Source: Sutcliffiella horikoshii (GTDB taxonomy: Bacteria > Bacillota > Bacilli > Bacillales > Bacillaceae_I). From it: a stretch of DNA of 64,000 bases. Positions 12,592-23,310 of this stretch are shown here, in pieces (positions within the stretch are counted from its first letter, which is position 1; each line of letters starts with the position of its first letter). The translations under genes and the position numbers were made by a program. Location of the stretch: contig NZ_CP020880.1 of assembly GCF_002157855.1 (NCBI RefSeq), positions 1,860,001 to 1,924,000 of the forward strand, given 5' to 3'. Under the pieces are notes generated by a model. The model was not told where the DNA came from. It did no database searches and saw only the letters and a list, made by a program, of their open reading frames with translations.

Positions 12592-12593
12592 AG

Positions 12594-12626
12594 ATAACAA
12601 CCTAGAAATAGGTTGTTATTTTTTTA
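12594..12626 (+). terminator. Terminator of the yloC-remA-gmk-rpoZ unit
   Basis: ATAACAACCT (12594-12603) and AGGTTGTTAT (12610-12619) make a perfect 10-bp stem followed by eight T. Confidence 0.95.
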
Positions 12627-12633
12627 AAAAGAA

Positions 12634-12911
12634 AGAAGTTTATAAAACGGTTGATTTCCGTTCCAGGCGCTTCGCTTGCCTGCGGGCGGTCCGTGAGCCT
12701 CCTCAGGCTTCGCCTTCCGGGGTCTCACCTGTCCCTTCCTCCCGCGGGCGTCTGGGCGCCTTCCACTCCAATCAACAAGATGACTTCATTTACCTAAGGG
12801 TTTATGAAAGGCACCTAACCGAGTTAACTGAAAATGAAGTAACCTTTCGTTCAAGTAACTTCTAGCTGTGGATTGGAGCAAAAGGCGAAGCCATTTGTGG
12901 AAAGGAACAGC
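12634..12911. repeat. Composite GC-rich structured repeat (reverse unit plus deleted forward unit)
   Basis: A reverse-oriented unit at 12650-12776 ends in GTTGATT/AATCAAC inverted repeats. A ~90-base spacer containing AAGGGTTTATGAAA follows, then a forward unit reduced to 47 bp (12865-12911) with ends GCTGT/ACAGC. The same composite plan recurs at 42.5 and 62.2 kb. The AT-rich left flank AAGTTTATAAAAC (12637-12649) is also shared with the 62.2-kb copy. No gene lies in 12592-13054; open frames inside the repeat are GC-skewed artefacts. Confidence 0.85.
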
Positions 12912-13054
12912 GGCGATTAACCAAACCGCCAAAATTTTAGAATAAAAAGGACCGGGCGGATTTTGCACGGTTTTTCTTAATGAGGCAAGTGCCTTTAGTC
13001 GAAAGATAATATCAGGGTTAAGTGGATTTTCAAGTACATGACGGGGGTTATGAA

Positions 13055-14260
13055 ATGAAAAATAAAAAAATCCTATTGTGTGTGACAGGTGGAATAGCTG
13101 TCTATAAAGCGGTCGCTTTAACAAGTAAGCTCATTCAGCAAGGTGCCGAAGTGAAGGTGATTATGAGCCAGTCTGCCTGCAAATTTGTTACACCATTGTC
13201 TTTTCAAGCTTTATCAAGAAACGAAGTATTTACTGATACATTCGAAGAAAAGAATCCTGCCGTTATTTCCCATATTGACCTTGCAGACTGGGCCGATGTG
13301 GTACTGGTTGCACCCGCAACTGCAAATGTAATCGGAAAGCTTGCGAACGGTATTGCAGATGATATGATCACGACAACTTTATTGGCGAGTACCGCCCCTG
13401 TTTGGATCGCACCAGCTATGAATGTACATATGTATGACCATCCTGCGGTAAAAAATAATATGGAGAGGCTAGTTTCTTTCGGATATCGTTTCATTGAGCC
13501 TGGAGAAGGTTTTTTGGCATGTGGCTATGTTGGAAAAGGAAGATTGGAAGAACCTGAAACGATTGTGGAAGGACTCAAACGTTATTTCCAGAAACAAGAT
13601 GAGATGACGCTTAAAGGGAAAAAGGTACTTGTAACCGCAGGACCGACTGTTGAAAAAGCAGACCCTGTACGTTTTTTCACCAACCGTTCAACAGGAAAGA
13701 TGGGGTATGCCATTGCAGAAGCAGCAGCAAGTTTAGGTGCGGATGTTATCTTGGTATCAGGCCCGACCAACCTTCCTGATCCGCCGAAAGTACAAACAAT
13801 CCGAGTGGAATCTGCTGAAGAAATGTTTCATGCCGTGATGGAACACTATGAAAAGACAGATGTTGTCATTAAATCAGCTGCCGTTGCCGACTATCGCCCT
13901 AAATTTGTGTCAGACATCAAGATGAAAAAACAGGACGGAGACAGTGTGCTTGAATTAGAGCGAACGAAAGACATTTTGAAAACTCTAGGAGAAAGAAAAA
14001 AGCATCAGGTGCTCGTGGGGTTTGCGGCAGAAACGAATAATGTTGAGGAATACGCCAAAGGTAAGCTTGAAAAGAAAAATCTAGATTATGTGGTTGCAAA
14101 CAATGTAACCGTTTCTGGAGCGGGATTCGGCACGGACACGAATCTGGTAACCATCTATAATAAAGACGGTACAAGCATTTCGCTGCCGATGATGTCTAAA
14201 CAGGATGTCGCTTATGCACTTCTTGAGGAAGTTGCAACAGCCCTAGAGGAAAAACAATGA
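13055..14260 (+). CDS. coaBC: Bifunctional phosphopantothenoylcysteine decarboxylase / phosphopantothenate-cysteine ligase
   Basis: 401-residue fusion for two steps of coenzyme A synthesis. The N-terminal CoaC flavoprotein half (VTGGIAVYKAVAL, catalytic histidine in SHIDLADWAD, PAMNVHMYDHPAV motif) decarboxylates phosphopantothenoylcysteine. The C-terminal CoaB half (VTAGPTVEKADPVRFFTNRS, SAAVADYRP) ligates cysteine to phosphopantothenate. ATG at 13055 with GGGGG upstream is preferred over a GTG 33 bases earlier. Its stop overlaps the priA start (ATGA), beginning a long translationally coupled run. Confidence 0.96.
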   Translation: MKNKKILLCVTGGIAVYKAVALTSKLIQQGAEVKVIMSQSACKFVTPLSFQALSRNEVFTDTFEEKNPAVISHIDLADWADVVLVAPATANVIGKLANGIADDMITTTLLASTAPVWIAPAMNVHMYDHPAVKNNMERLVSFGYRFIEPGEGFLACGYVGKGRLEEPETIVEGLKRYFQKQDEMTLKGKKVLVTAGPTVEKADPVRFFTNRSTGKMGYAIAEAAASLGADVILVSGPTNLPDPPKVQTIRVESAEEMFHAVMEHYEKTDVVIKSAAVADYRPKFVSDIKMKKQDGDSVLELERTKDILKTLGERKKHQVLVGFAAETNNVEEYAKGKLEKKNLDYVVANNVTVSGAGFGTDTNLVTIYNKDGTSISLPMMSKQDVAYALLEEVATALEEKQ

Positions 14261-16668
14261 CCTACTATGCCAGTGTGATCGTTGATGTCCCTGCCAAACA
14301 AACGGACAGAGCCTTTGATTATGAGATACCGGCAAAATGGCATGGATTCATTCAACCCGGTATGAGGGTGAATGTACCTTTTGGCCCAAGGCAGATTCAA
14401 GGTTTTGTAGTGGAAGTGAAAGACAATACTACCATACCAAAGACCCGTCCTATTACATCATTAATCGATATCCAGCCAATTCTTACACCAGAGCTTATGC
14501 GATTGGCAGACTGGCTTAGAGATTATACGCTATGTTTTACTATTTCTGCCTACCAGGCAATGTTACCGGCAGCTTTAAAGGCGAAATATGAAAAATGGTT
14601 AATTGCCACTGACCTAGGGGGAGTCCCTGCAGAACTTCAGCCTTTCTTTCACGCATCAAACCGCGTCAAGTTTGAAGAGATGGCAGGAACAAGCCACTTT
14701 AAAACAATCAAACAGCTGATCGAAGAGGACGTTTTAGAGGTTTATTATGAAGTAAAAGATAAACTTTCTAAGAAAACGAGAAGAGTAATGGAGTTACAGG
14801 TGTCAAAAGAAGCCCTACTGAAAGCAAAAGAGAAAATTTCTGCTCGCGCAGCCGCTCAGCATAAACTGTTGGACTTTTTTTTAGAAACAAATACAGAAAA
14901 GATCGATAAAAAAACATTGTTAGAAGAATTGCAGATTGGAACAAGTGCGATCGGGGCTTTAGTGAAACTTGGTATTTTAAAAGAAAAGGATGAAGAAATT
15001 TATAGGGACCCATATGAAAACAGGGAGTTTAAAAAGTCTCAAGCCCTTTCATTAACTCAGCAGCAACAAGAAGCCATCATTCCCATTCTTCATTCAATCG
15101 AACAACATACGCATGAAGCATTTGTTATGTTTGGCGTCACAGGGAGCGGTAAAACCGAAGTCTATATGCAGGCTGTAGATGCAGTATTAAAGCAAGGGAA
15201 AGAAGCAATTGTCCTTGTTCCTGAAATTGCCTTGACTCCACAAATGGTCAACCGTTTCAAATCAAGATTCGGTTCAGATGTGGCTGTAATGCACAGCGGA
15301 CTTGGAATGGGTGAGAAATACGATGAATGGAGAAAGATACACAGAAAAGAAGTCAAAGTGGTTGTTGGCGCCAGGTCTGCTATCTTTGCTCCTTTTGAAA
15401 ACGTAGGTATCATCATCATTGATGAGGAACATGAAACAAGCTATAAACAAGAGGACACTCCACGTTATCATGCCCGCGATATTGCTTTAGAACGGGGCAG
15501 ATATCACCAATGCCCAGTTGTTCTTGGCAGTGCCACCCCCACACTTGAAACCTTCGCCCGAGCATCCAAAGGGGTGTATAAGCTTCTGACGATGGACAAA
15601 AGAATGAGTGAACAAGGAATGCCTTCAGTGGAAATTGTCGACATGAGAGAAGAATTGCGTGAAGGCAACAGATCGATGTTTTCTAGAAGCCTTCTTGAAA
15701 AGCTTCAAACTAGACTAGAAAGAGGAGAACAATCTGTTTTATTTTTAAATAAAAGGGGTTATTCTTCTTTTGTAATGTGTCGAGACTGTGGATATGTGGT
15801 GGAATGTCCTCATTGCGACATTTCATTAACCTACCATCGAAGCAGCAATCAAATGAAATGTCATTATTGTGGCTATGAAGAACCTGTCCGCTCTACCTGT
15901 CCTTCTTGTGACAGTGAACATTTCCGTTTCTTTGGCACAGGTACCCAAAAGGTGGAGGAAGAATTAACAAAGCTACTTCCACACGCTAGGGTCATAAGGA
16001 TGGATGTGGATACAACAAGCAGGAAGGGATCTCATGAAAAACTTCTCCAGCAATTCGGGGACAGGAAAGCAGATATTCTGCTTGGCACCCAGATGATTGC
16101 CAAAGGACTGGATTTTCCGTATGTGACCCTTGTTGGAGTATTGACAGCGGATACGATGCTAAATGTTCCTGATTTCCGTTCATCTGAAAAGACCTTTCAG
16201 CTACTCACACAAGTAAGTGGAAGAGCGGGCAGGCATGAATTAGCCGGTGAAGTGGTGGTCCAGACATACAGCCCGGAACATTACAGTGTCGAGCTTGCCG
16301 GAACGCATAATTACCTGGACTTCTACCAAAAAGAAATGCAGATTAGAAAGCTGCATCAATATCCGCCATTTTACTTTTTGGCGCTTGTAACGGTGACTCA
16401 TCAGGAATTAACGAAAGTGGTTACCGTGACAGAAAAAATCACCAATTTCTTAAACATGCAATTATCCGATGAGGCTGTTATACTTGGACCGGTTGCTTCT
16501 CCTATAGCCAGAATAAAGGACCGCTACAGGTATCAATGCATCATTAAATATAAACGAGAACCAAACTTACACGAAGCATTAAAAACGGTTATTGAAAAAT
16601 ACCAAACACAAATGGATCAAGAAAAGTTAGCTGTTCATATTGATCTAAATCCTTATATGCTCATGTAA
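14257..16668 (+). CDS. priA: Primosomal protein N' (replication restart helicase PriA)
   Basis: 803 residues. PriA recognises abandoned forks and reloads the replicative helicase. The N-terminal 3'-end binding domain is followed by a superfamily 2 helicase core with Walker A VTGSGKTEVY near residue 294 and DEEH at ~389. Eight zinc-binding cysteines are arranged CxxC repeatedly (CRDCGYVVECPHC and CHYCGYEEPVRSTCPSC). Helicase motifs V/VI (GTQMIAKGLDFP, QVSGRAGR) are intact. It overlaps coaBC by four bases and precedes def. Confidence 0.97.
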   Translation: MTYYASVIVDVPAKQTDRAFDYEIPAKWHGFIQPGMRVNVPFGPRQIQGFVVEVKDNTTIPKTRPITSLIDIQPILTPELMRLADWLRDYTLCFTISAYQAMLPAALKAKYEKWLIATDLGGVPAELQPFFHASNRVKFEEMAGTSHFKTIKQLIEEDVLEVYYEVKDKLSKKTRRVMELQVSKEALLKAKEKISARAAAQHKLLDFFLETNTEKIDKKTLLEELQIGTSAIGALVKLGILKEKDEEIYRDPYENREFKKSQALSLTQQQQEAIIPILHSIEQHTHEAFVMFGVTGSGKTEVYMQAVDAVLKQGKEAIVLVPEIALTPQMVNRFKSRFGSDVAVMHSGLGMGEKYDEWRKIHRKEVKVVVGARSAIFAPFENVGIIIIDEEHETSYKQEDTPRYHARDIALERGRYHQCPVVLGSATPTLETFARASKGVYKLLTMDKRMSEQGMPSVEIVDMREELREGNRSMFSRSLLEKLQTRLERGEQSVLFLNKRGYSSFVMCRDCGYVVECPHCDISLTYHRSSNQMKCHYCGYEEPVRSTCPSCDSEHFRFFGTGTQKVEEELTKLLPHARVIRMDVDTTSRKGSHEKLLQQFGDRKADILLGTQMIAKGLDFPYVTLVGVLTADTMLNVPDFRSSEKTFQLLTQVSGRAGRHELAGEVVVQTYSPEHYSVELAGTHNYLDFYQKEMQIRKLHQYPPFYFLALVTVTHQELTKVVTVTEKITNFLNMQLSDEAVILGPVASPIARIKDRYRYQCIIKYKREPNLHEALKTVIEKYQTQMDQEKLAVHIDLNPYMLM

Positions 16669-16686
16669 CTGATGGAGGAATCAAGA

Positions 16687-17166
16687 TTGACTATATTAGA
16701 TATTGTGAAATACCCGGACCCTGTGCTGGAGCAAAAATGTGAGACGGTTACCGTATTTGATAAAAGGCTAATTCGACTCTTATCCAATATGTATGATACG
16801 ATGCTTGAGGCAGATGGGGTCGGACTTGCAGCCCCGCAGATAGGCATCGCAAAAAGAATCGCTATTGTAGATATTGATGATAAACATGGAAAGATAGAAC
16901 TAATTAACCCTGAAATAGTGGATGAAGAAGGGGAACAGGTCGGACCTGAAGGCTGTTTAAGTTTTCCCGATTTGTACGGGGAAGTGAAACGCGCTGATTA
17001 TGTGAAGGTACGTGCTCAAAACCGAAAAGGGAAATGGTATGAGCTCGAGGCGCGTGGATTTCTAGCCCGTGCTATTCAACATGAAATTGACCACTTGAAC
17101 GGTGTATTGTTCACATCTAAAGTGTTAAGATATTTTGAACCAGATGAGTTGGAAGTAGAAGGGTGA
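16687..17166 (+). CDS. def: Peptide deformylase
   Basis: 159-residue metalloenzyme that removes the formyl group from nascent N-termini. All three PDF motifs are present: [17 protein letters not shown] (metal-ligand Cys) and the HEIDHLNG helix (HExxH). The start is taken as TTG at 16687: GGAGG sits eight bases upstream and the product then aligns from [11 protein letters not shown]. The ATG at 16672 contains that GGAGG within its own first codons and would add five unconserved residues. The gene pairs with fmt, its functional partner; the two are separated by five bases. Confidence 0.95.
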   Translation: MTILDIVKYPDPVLEQKCETVTVFDKRLIRLLSNMYDTMLEADGVGLAAPQIGIAKRIAIVDIDDKHGKIELINPEIVDEEGEQVGPEGCLSFPDLYGEVKRADYVKVRAQNRKGKWYELEARGFLARAIQHEIDHLNGVLFTSKVLRYFEPDELEVEG

Positions 17167-17171
17167 TAGAG

Positions 17172-18119
17172 ATGAAAAAGAAAATTGTATTTATGGGAAC
17201 GCCTGATTTTGCAGTACCTGTATTGCAACAAATTATCCAAGATGGATATGAGGTAATTGCGGTGGTAACACAGCCTGACCGTCCTAAAGGCAGAAAAAAG
17301 GTGTTAACGCCACCTCCTGTAAAGGTAGAGGCGGAAAAACATAACATCCCAGTGTATCAACCGGAAAAAATTAAAGAGGCTGCAGAGTATGAAAAAATCA
17401 CTTCATTAGAGCCGGATTTAATTGTAACTGCAGCATTTGGACAAATTTTACCTAAGCCCTTGCTTGATGCACCGAAATTCGGCTGTATCAATGTCCATGC
17501 TTCTTTGCTACCAAAACTGCGAGGTGGTGCACCCATTCATTACTCTATCATCCAAGGGCATGAGAAAACTGGTGTAACCATCATGTATATGGTCGAAAAA
17601 CTGGATGCAGGTGATATGTTAACACAAGTGGAAGTGAAAATAGATGAGCGTGACCATGTCGGTACCTTGCATGATAAATTAAGTGTTGCTGGATCTAAAT
17701 TGCTCTCAGAAACCCTTCCGCAACTTTTTGATGAAAAGCTGCAAGCAGAAGTACAAAATCATGAAGAAGCAACATTTGCATCCAACATCAAGCGTGAACA
17801 GGAAAAAATCGACTGGACGAAGGATGGGGAGCAGATCTATAACCATATTCGCGGGTTGCATCCATGGCCGGTTGCCTATACCACCATGGAAGGGCAAGTG
17901 ATGAAAGTTTGGTGGGGGGAGAAAACCCAAATTACCTATGAAGCTGTACCTGGAACCATCATTGGAATCGAGGATGATGGATTCATCGTCAAAACAGGCA
18001 ATTCTACAGGGATTAAAATAACAGATTTGCAGCTGGCTGGTAAGAAGAGAATGACTGGAACGCAATATTTGAACGGCGCAGGAGCTTCATTATCAGAAGG
18101 CACAAAGCTAGGAGACTAA
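17172..18119 (+). CDS. fmt: Methionyl-tRNA formyltransferase
   Basis: 315 residues; formylates initiator Met-tRNA using 10-formyl-THF. The N-terminal Rossmann-type domain has [11 protein letters not shown] and the catalytic segment [20 protein letters not shown] (Asn-His, with Asp in EKLDAGDM). A C-terminal OB-like domain starts near residue 205. ATG at 17172 is preferred over the GTG at 17163. It directly follows def and is followed by rsmB after one base, the conserved def-fmt-rsmB translation-initiation group. Confidence 0.97.
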   Translation: MKKKIVFMGTPDFAVPVLQQIIQDGYEVIAVVTQPDRPKGRKKVLTPPPVKVEAEKHNIPVYQPEKIKEAAEYEKITSLEPDLIVTAAFGQILPKPLLDAPKFGCINVHASLLPKLRGGAPIHYSIIQGHEKTGVTIMYMVEKLDAGDMLTQVEVKIDERDHVGTLHDKLSVAGSKLLSETLPQLFDEKLQAEVQNHEEATFASNIKREQEKIDWTKDGEQIYNHIRGLHPWPVAYTTMEGQVMKVWWGEKTQITYEAVPGTIIGIEDDGFIVKTGNSTGIKITDLQLAGKKRMTGTQYLNGAGASLSEGTKLGD

Positions 18120-18120
18120 G

Positions 18121-19458
18121 ATGAAAAATGTAAGAGAACTTGCTTTAGAGGCATTGTTAAATGTGGAAAAGAAGCAAGCATACAGTAACTTATTGTTAAA
18201 TAACTATCTGGATTCAGGTAAGTTATCCAAAAAAGATGCCGGGCTTTTTACAGAAATTGTGTATGGTACCATTCAAAGAACGATAACCTTGGACTATTAT
18301 TTGGCTTCCTATATAGAAAAACAAAAAAAGTTGCAGGATTGGGTAAAAGTCCTGTTAAAGATGACTTTGTATCAGATGTTGTATCTAGACAAAGTTCCGG
18401 CACGCGCCGCTATTTATGAAGCGGTAGAAATTGCCAAAAAAAGAGGACACAAAGGTGTTGCATCCGTAGTCAATGGCGTGTTAAGGTCCATTCAGCGTAA
18501 CGGTGTTCCTGATCTTGAGAAAATGGAAAACGATGTGGAGCGCATTTCCATTTCGACAAGCCATCCCAAGTGGTTAGTGGAAAAATGGATCGAACAATAC
18601 GGCGTGCATGATACAGAAAGAATGTGTGAGATGAACCTTGTCCCCCCACATCAATCAGCCAGAGCGAATACTGCAAAGGCTGATGTGGAAGAAGTTTTGC
18701 AAATGCTCACCACTCAAGGATTTAATGTGGAAAAAGGCGAGCTTGCAGAAGAAAGCATTGTCTCTTTAAAAGGAAATATGGCCTATTCTAATGCCTTTAA
18801 AAATGGCTATATGACCATTCAAGACGAAAGTTCCATGCTTGTAGCCCGAGCGCTTGGTGTAGAAAAAGACGATTTTGTTTATGATTGCTGTGCAGCTCCT
18901 GGAGGGAAAACAACACATATTGCCGAATTATTGAAAGATAGTGGTAGAGTCATTTCAACCGACCTCCATGAGCACAAGGTGAAACTTATTAAAGATCAAG
19001 CAGAACGCCTGCAACTTTCCAATATAGAAGCACAGGCCCTTGACAGCCGAAAGGCACAAGAAATTTTTAAGGAAGGACAGTTTGATAAAATTCTCGTAGA
19101 CGCACCATGTTCAGGTTTTGGTGTTATCCGCAGGAAGCCAGATTTGAAATACACGAAGTCGATGCAAGATATCAAGCAACTAGCATCTATTCAATTGGCT
19201 ATACTAAAGGAAGTGGCACCTCTTGTAAAAAAAGGTGGAACTTTGGTATATAGTACATGTACAATTGATAAAGAAGAAAATGCTGATGTAGTAGAAGCAT
19301 TTCTAGAAGCAAACAAAGAGTTTGAAATAGATTTCAACATTAAAGAATTACTGCCAGAAAAGGTAAACAGCTATGTTAAAGAAGGTATGCTCCAACTATT
19401 GCCTCACTATTTTGGTACGGATGGATTTTTTATTGTTAGACTAAAAAGGCAGGTGTAA
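18121..19458 (+). CDS. rsmB: 16S rRNA (cytosine-967-C5)-methyltransferase RsmB
   Basis: 445 residues: an N-terminal NusB-like RNA-binding domain (~1-130) followed by a NOL1/NOP2/Sun methyltransferase domain. The SAM motif is [11 protein letters not shown]. The catalytic cysteines are in DAPCSGFG and [11 protein letters not shown], as expected for m5C enzymes that use one Cys as nucleophile and the other for release. It begins one base after fmt stops and is followed four bases later by rlmN. Confidence 0.97.
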   Translation: MKNVRELALEALLNVEKKQAYSNLLLNNYLDSGKLSKKDAGLFTEIVYGTIQRTITLDYYLASYIEKQKKLQDWVKVLLKMTLYQMLYLDKVPARAAIYEAVEIAKKRGHKGVASVVNGVLRSIQRNGVPDLEKMENDVERISISTSHPKWLVEKWIEQYGVHDTERMCEMNLVPPHQSARANTAKADVEEVLQMLTTQGFNVEKGELAEESIVSLKGNMAYSNAFKNGYMTIQDESSMLVARALGVEKDDFVYDCCAAPGGKTTHIAELLKDSGRVISTDLHEHKVKLIKDQAERLQLSNIEAQALDSRKAQEIFKEGQFDKILVDAPCSGFGVIRRKPDLKYTKSMQDIKQLASIQLAILKEVAPLVKKGGTLVYSTCTIDKEENADVVEAFLEANKEFEIDFNIKELLPEKVNSYVKEGMLQLLPHYFGTDGFFIVRLKRQV

Positions 19459-19462
19459 AAAG

Positions 19463-20554
19463 ATGGAACATAATACAAAAGAACAAATCAAACAAGAAGA
19501 AGCAACGCGTAAACCGTCCATCTATTCTCTACAATTGCACGAATTGGAAGAATGGTTATTAAGTATCGGAGAAAAAAAATTCAGAACAACACAGATCTTT
19601 GAATGGCTCTATCAAAAGCGTGTGACATCATTTGAAGAAATGTCCAATCTCTCTAAAAGCTTGAGAGACAAGTTAGAAGAGACGTATGCCTTGACTACGT
19701 TGAAAACGATTGTTCAACAAACATCTTCTGATGGAACGATGAAATTCCTATTTGAACTTCATGATGGATATTCCATTGAAACGGTCCTAATGAAGCATGA
19801 ATATGGTAATTCTGTTTGTGTAACGACACAAGTAGGCTGCCGAATCGGATGTACATTCTGTGCTTCTACTCTGGGAGGATTAAAACGTAACCTTGAAGCA
19901 GGAGAAATTGTTGCGCAAGTAGTGAAGGTACAACAGGCTCTTGATGAAATGGATGAACGTGTCAGTCACGTGGTAATCATGGGAATTGGTGAACCATTCG
20001 ATAACTTCGATGAGATGCTCGATTTCTTAAAAATCATCAATCACGACAAAGCGCTTAATATTGGCGCACGTCATATAACAGTTTCCACAAGTGGCATCAT
20101 CCCGAAGATTTATAAATTTGCAGATGAAAACATGCAGATTAACTTTGCTGTTTCTCTGCATGCTCCAAACACAGAAATACGTTCAAGACTGATGCCTATC
20201 AATAGAGCATATAAACTTCCAGATCTAATGGAGTCGATCCGTTATTATATTAATAAAACGGGACGTCGTGTCAGCTTTGAATATGGCTTGTTCGGTGGGG
20301 TCAATGACCAGGTAGAACATGCTGAGGAATTGGCACAGCTGCTAAAAGGCATCAAGTGCCACGTGAATTTAATTCCGGTGAATTACGTTCCAGAGCGTGA
20401 CTATGTGAGAACACCAAAAGAACAAATTAATTTATTTGAAAAAACGTTGAAAAATCTTGGTGTCAATGTAACGGTTCGTCGTGAGCAAGGCCACGACATC
20501 GATGCTGCATGCGGACAGCTGCGTGCGAAGGAGCGGAAAGAAGAGACGAGGTGA
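19463..20554 (+). CDS. rlmN: Dual-specificity 23S rRNA/tRNA adenine-C2 methyltransferase RlmN
   Basis: 363-residue radical SAM enzyme that makes m2A2503 in 23S rRNA and m2A37 in some tRNAs. The [4Fe-4S] motif [10 protein letters not shown] is near residue 130, and [11 protein letters not shown] is the SAM-binding glycine motif. The C-terminal methyl-carrying cysteine is in DAACGQLR. An N-terminal ~35-residue polar extension precedes the usual LHELEEWL start; the ATG at 19463 remains the only good start. Adjacent to rsmB and prpC. Confidence 0.96.
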   Translation: MEHNTKEQIKQEEATRKPSIYSLQLHELEEWLLSIGEKKFRTTQIFEWLYQKRVTSFEEMSNLSKSLRDKLEETYALTTLKTIVQQTSSDGTMKFLFELHDGYSIETVLMKHEYGNSVCVTTQVGCRIGCTFCASTLGGLKRNLEAGEIVAQVVKVQQALDEMDERVSHVVIMGIGEPFDNFDEMLDFLKIINHDKALNIGARHITVSTSGIIPKIYKFADENMQINFAVSLHAPNTEIRSRLMPINRAYKLPDLMESIRYYINKTGRRVSFEYGLFGGVNDQVEHAEELAQLLKGIKCHVNLIPVNYVPERDYVRTPKEQINLFEKTLKNLGVNVTVRREQGHDIDAACGQLRAKERKEETR

Positions 20555-20563
20555 CAATGGTTA

Positions 20564-21313
20564 ATGGTCTTTTTAACAGATAGAGGGAGAGTTCGTTCAC
20601 ATAATGAAGACAATGGGGGAATTTTTGTTAATAAAGACGGCACAATGCTAGCAGTGGTTTGTGACGGAATGGGGGGCCATCAAGCAGGTGAAGTGGCAAG
20701 CGAAAGAGCAGTAAGCCACATCAAGGAAGTGTGGGAAGAGACAACTAACATCTCTTCCCCTGAACCTGCTGAAATCTGGTTGAAGACGTTCATTCTTCAA
20801 GCCAACCAAACACTCTTTGACCATGCAAATTCCCATGAGGAATGCAATGGCATGGGGACTACAATCGTCGCTGCCATTATTGGCGATGGTTTTGTTACCC
20901 TTGCACATGTCGGTGATAGCAGGATTTATCTTGTTTCAGAGGAAAGTGCCAAGCAATTAACGGAAGATCATACTTTTGTTAATGAACTTGTAAAAACCGG
21001 TCAAATATCAAAGGAAGATGCAGAACATCATCCTAGAAAAAATGTTATACTACAGGCTTTAGGGACAGAAAAAACAGTGAAAATAGATATAAAAACCATT
21101 ACATATGATGACCCAGGGTATATTCTCCTTTGTTCAGACGGCTTGAGTGACAAAGTGAAAGACCGGGAACTGGTTGAGGTTTTAAACAACGGGACCCATG
21201 CTTTGTCTGAAAAGGCAGAGGAATTAATAAGACGCGCCAACCATTACGGTGGGGAAGATAATATCACGGTTGCCATCTTGGAATTATCTGTCTCCGAAGC
21301 TGGGAGTGGGTGA
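20564..21313 (+). CDS. prpC: PP2C-type protein phosphatase PrpC
   Basis: 249-residue PPM serine/threonine phosphatase that reverses PrkC phosphorylation. Metal-binding aspartates are seen in the motifs RSHNEDNGG, VCDGMGGHQAG, HVGDSRIYL, CSDGLSD and GGEDNITV, covering the full PP2C motif set. The start ATG at 20564 gives MVFLTDRGRVRSHNED; another ATG seven bases upstream is out of frame. It is followed five bases later by prkC, the conserved kinase/phosphatase pair. Confidence 0.96.
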   Translation: MVFLTDRGRVRSHNEDNGGIFVNKDGTMLAVVCDGMGGHQAGEVASERAVSHIKEVWEETTNISSPEPAEIWLKTFILQANQTLFDHANSHEECNGMGTTIVAAIIGDGFVTLAHVGDSRIYLVSEESAKQLTEDHTFVNELVKTGQISKEDAEHHPRKNVILQALGTEKTVKIDIKTITYDDPGYILLCSDGLSDKVKDRELVEVLNNGTHALSEKAEELIRRANHYGGEDNITVAILELSVSEAGSG

Positions 21314-21318
21314 AATAG

Positions 21319-23292
21319 GTGTTAATAGGTAAAAGATTAAATGATCGCTACAAAATTAAGGAAGTCATTGGTGGCGGTGGAATGGCGAATGTTTACCTTG
21401 CCCATGACATGATTTTGGATCGTGATGTAGCAGTAAAAGTATTACGTTTAGATTTTGCGAATGATGAAGAATTTATTCGCCGCTTTAGAAGAGAGGCGCA
21501 ATCTGCAACAAGCTTAGACCATCCGAATATAGTAAGCATTTATGATATCGGGGAAGAAGATGATATTTATTATATCGTGATGGAGCATGTGTCAGGTAAA
21601 ACATTAAAACAGTACATTCAACAATATGCACCTGTGGAACAATACAATGCAGTGGAGATTATGAACCAGCTGACATCAGCTATTTCTCATGCCCATGAAA
21701 ACGGTATAATCCACCGGGATATAAAACCACAAAATATTTTGATTGATGATTACGGTACTATAAAAGTGACTGATTTTGGTATTGCCATGGCCTTGAGTTC
21801 AACAACAATCACTCAGACCAATTCCCTATTAGGTTCTGTTCATTATTTATCTCCTGAACAGGCTAGAGGAAGTTTGGCAACAAAGAAATCTGATGTCTAT
21901 GCACTAGGTATTGTGATGTTTGAATTGTTAACAGGAAGATTACCGTTTTCTGGGGAATCTGCTGTTTCGATTGCTTTAAAACATTTGCAATCACAAACAC
22001 CGTCTCCAAAGCGTTGGAACCCTACTTTGCCTCAAAGTATGGAGAATGTTGTGTTAAAAGCGATGGCAAAGGATCCACTTCACCGCTATGAATCTGTAGA
22101 CGAAATGCAGGCAGATGTCATGACGGCGCTTGAACCAAGCCGTATGAATGAACCTAAATTTTATATTCCAGATGACGATGAAGAGGCGACAAAGGCCATT
22201 CCAATTATTAAAGGCAGTTTAAATAATATTTCAAATGAAGATGAAACCAGAATTCGGCCACCAGATAATAAACCTGTAAGCGAAAAGGCTGAAGAACCAA
22301 CGCCCCCTAAAAAGAAGAAAAAGAAAAAATGGGTTATCGGGTTGTTACTCTTACTTTTACTGCTTGTTGGTGGTGGAATTGCTGCATTTACACTATTACC
22401 TTCCATGCTTCTTCCTAAGGATGTAACAGTCCCTGATGTGTCAGGTAAAGAGTATGACGATGCTGTCAAAGACCTCATCGATTTAGGTTTTGTTTTAGAA
22501 GAACCAAAAGAGGAACCTAGTGATGAGATAGAAGAGGGTAGAGTGACGAGAACTTTCCCTGAAGCAGGAGAGGTAGTAAAAGAAGGCAAAGCTATTACCA
22601 TTTTCCAAAGCTTAGGCAAAGAAAAAGTCGAAATGGCGGATTACTCTGGACTCCCTGTTAATGAAGCTATCAATAGGATAAAAGCAGCCAACTATGACGA
22701 CCATGATATTGAGGAAATTCACTCTGATGACGTCCCCGAAGGAGAGGTCATCAGTCAAGAACCTGAAGCCGGGGAAAGTGTTGTTCCGGAAGAAACAGTT
22801 GTAAAACTTATTGTCTCTATGGGTTCAAGTCCCATTGAACTGGACGATTTTCAAGGATCTTCCATTGAGTTTGCTCAACGACATCTTGCTAACTTGGGGT
22901 TAGAGCCTGAAGTGACAAGAGAATATAATGATTCTGTGTCAGAAGGGAATATTATTCAACAGGAGCCTGCCCCTAATTCCCAAGTGAAAAAAGGAGACAC
23001 TATTACACTTATCGTTTCCGATGGTCCACAACCTGGAGATAAAACAGTAGATATACCACTAGAAGTAAAATATGATCCAGAAGAAGAAGGCGCAGAGCAG
23101 ACAGTTGAACTGTATCTAGAGGACCTTAACAACACCATGGATGGTGAACCAAAAGAAACCTTCATAATTACGGAGGACTTAATCACAAGTTTCACCGTGA
23201 CTGTGGCATATAAGCAACAGGCTAAATATCGAGTGGTTGTAGATGGAAAAGAAGTAGAAAATGAAACCATCAATTATGACGACATAGAGTAA
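21319..23292 (+). CDS. prkC: Serine/threonine protein kinase PrkC with PASTA domains
   Basis: 657-residue membrane kinase that senses muropeptides through extracellular PASTA repeats and governs spore germination and cell-wall physiology. The cytoplasmic kinase (1-~270) has GGGGMANVYLA, the AVKVL lysine, HRDIKPQNIL, DFG, and an activation loop rich in threonine (SSTTITQTNS). A lysine-rich juxtamembrane stretch precedes one membrane helix (~337-357). Three PASTA domains follow, each opening with a VPDVSG- or DFQGSS-like strand, then a ~75-residue C-terminal domain. Start is GTG at 21319 after GGGAGTGGG, giving the family start MLIGKR. Confidence 0.97.
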   Translation: MLIGKRLNDRYKIKEVIGGGGMANVYLAHDMILDRDVAVKVLRLDFANDEEFIRRFRREAQSATSLDHPNIVSIYDIGEEDDIYYIVMEHVSGKTLKQYIQQYAPVEQYNAVEIMNQLTSAISHAHENGIIHRDIKPQNILIDDYGTIKVTDFGIAMALSSTTITQTNSLLGSVHYLSPEQARGSLATKKSDVYALGIVMFELLTGRLPFSGESAVSIALKHLQSQTPSPKRWNPTLPQSMENVVLKAMAKDPLHRYESVDEMQADVMTALEPSRMNEPKFYIPDDDEEATKAIPIIKGSLNNISNEDETRIRPPDNKPVSEKAEEPTPPKKKKKKKWVIGLLLLLLLLVGGGIAAFTLLPSMLLPKDVTVPDVSGKEYDDAVKDLIDLGFVLEEPKEEPSDEIEEGRVTRTFPEAGEVVKEGKAITIFQSLGKEKVEMADYSGLPVNEAINRIKAANYDDHDIEEIHSDDVPEGEVISQEPEAGESVVPEETVVKLIVSMGSSPIELDDFQGSSIEFAQRHLANLGLEPEVTREYNDSVSEGNIIQQEPAPNSQVKKGDTITLIVSDGPQPGDKTVDIPLEVKYDPEEEGAEQTVELYLEDLNNTMDGEPKETFIITEDLITSFTVTVAYKQQAKYRVVVDGKEVENETINYDDIE

Positions 23293-23310
23293 TAATTAAG
23301 GAGTGAGTGT

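Noticed and set aside
12786-13124. 112-codon minus-strand frame opposite the rpoZ-coaBC gap
   Set aside because: It spans the repeat remnant and the coaBC start, has no ribosome-binding site and no recognisable family.
16672-16686. ATG at 16672 as the def start
   Set aside because: Its second and third codons form the GGAGG that fits a TTG start at 16687; the extra residues are not part of the deformylase fold.
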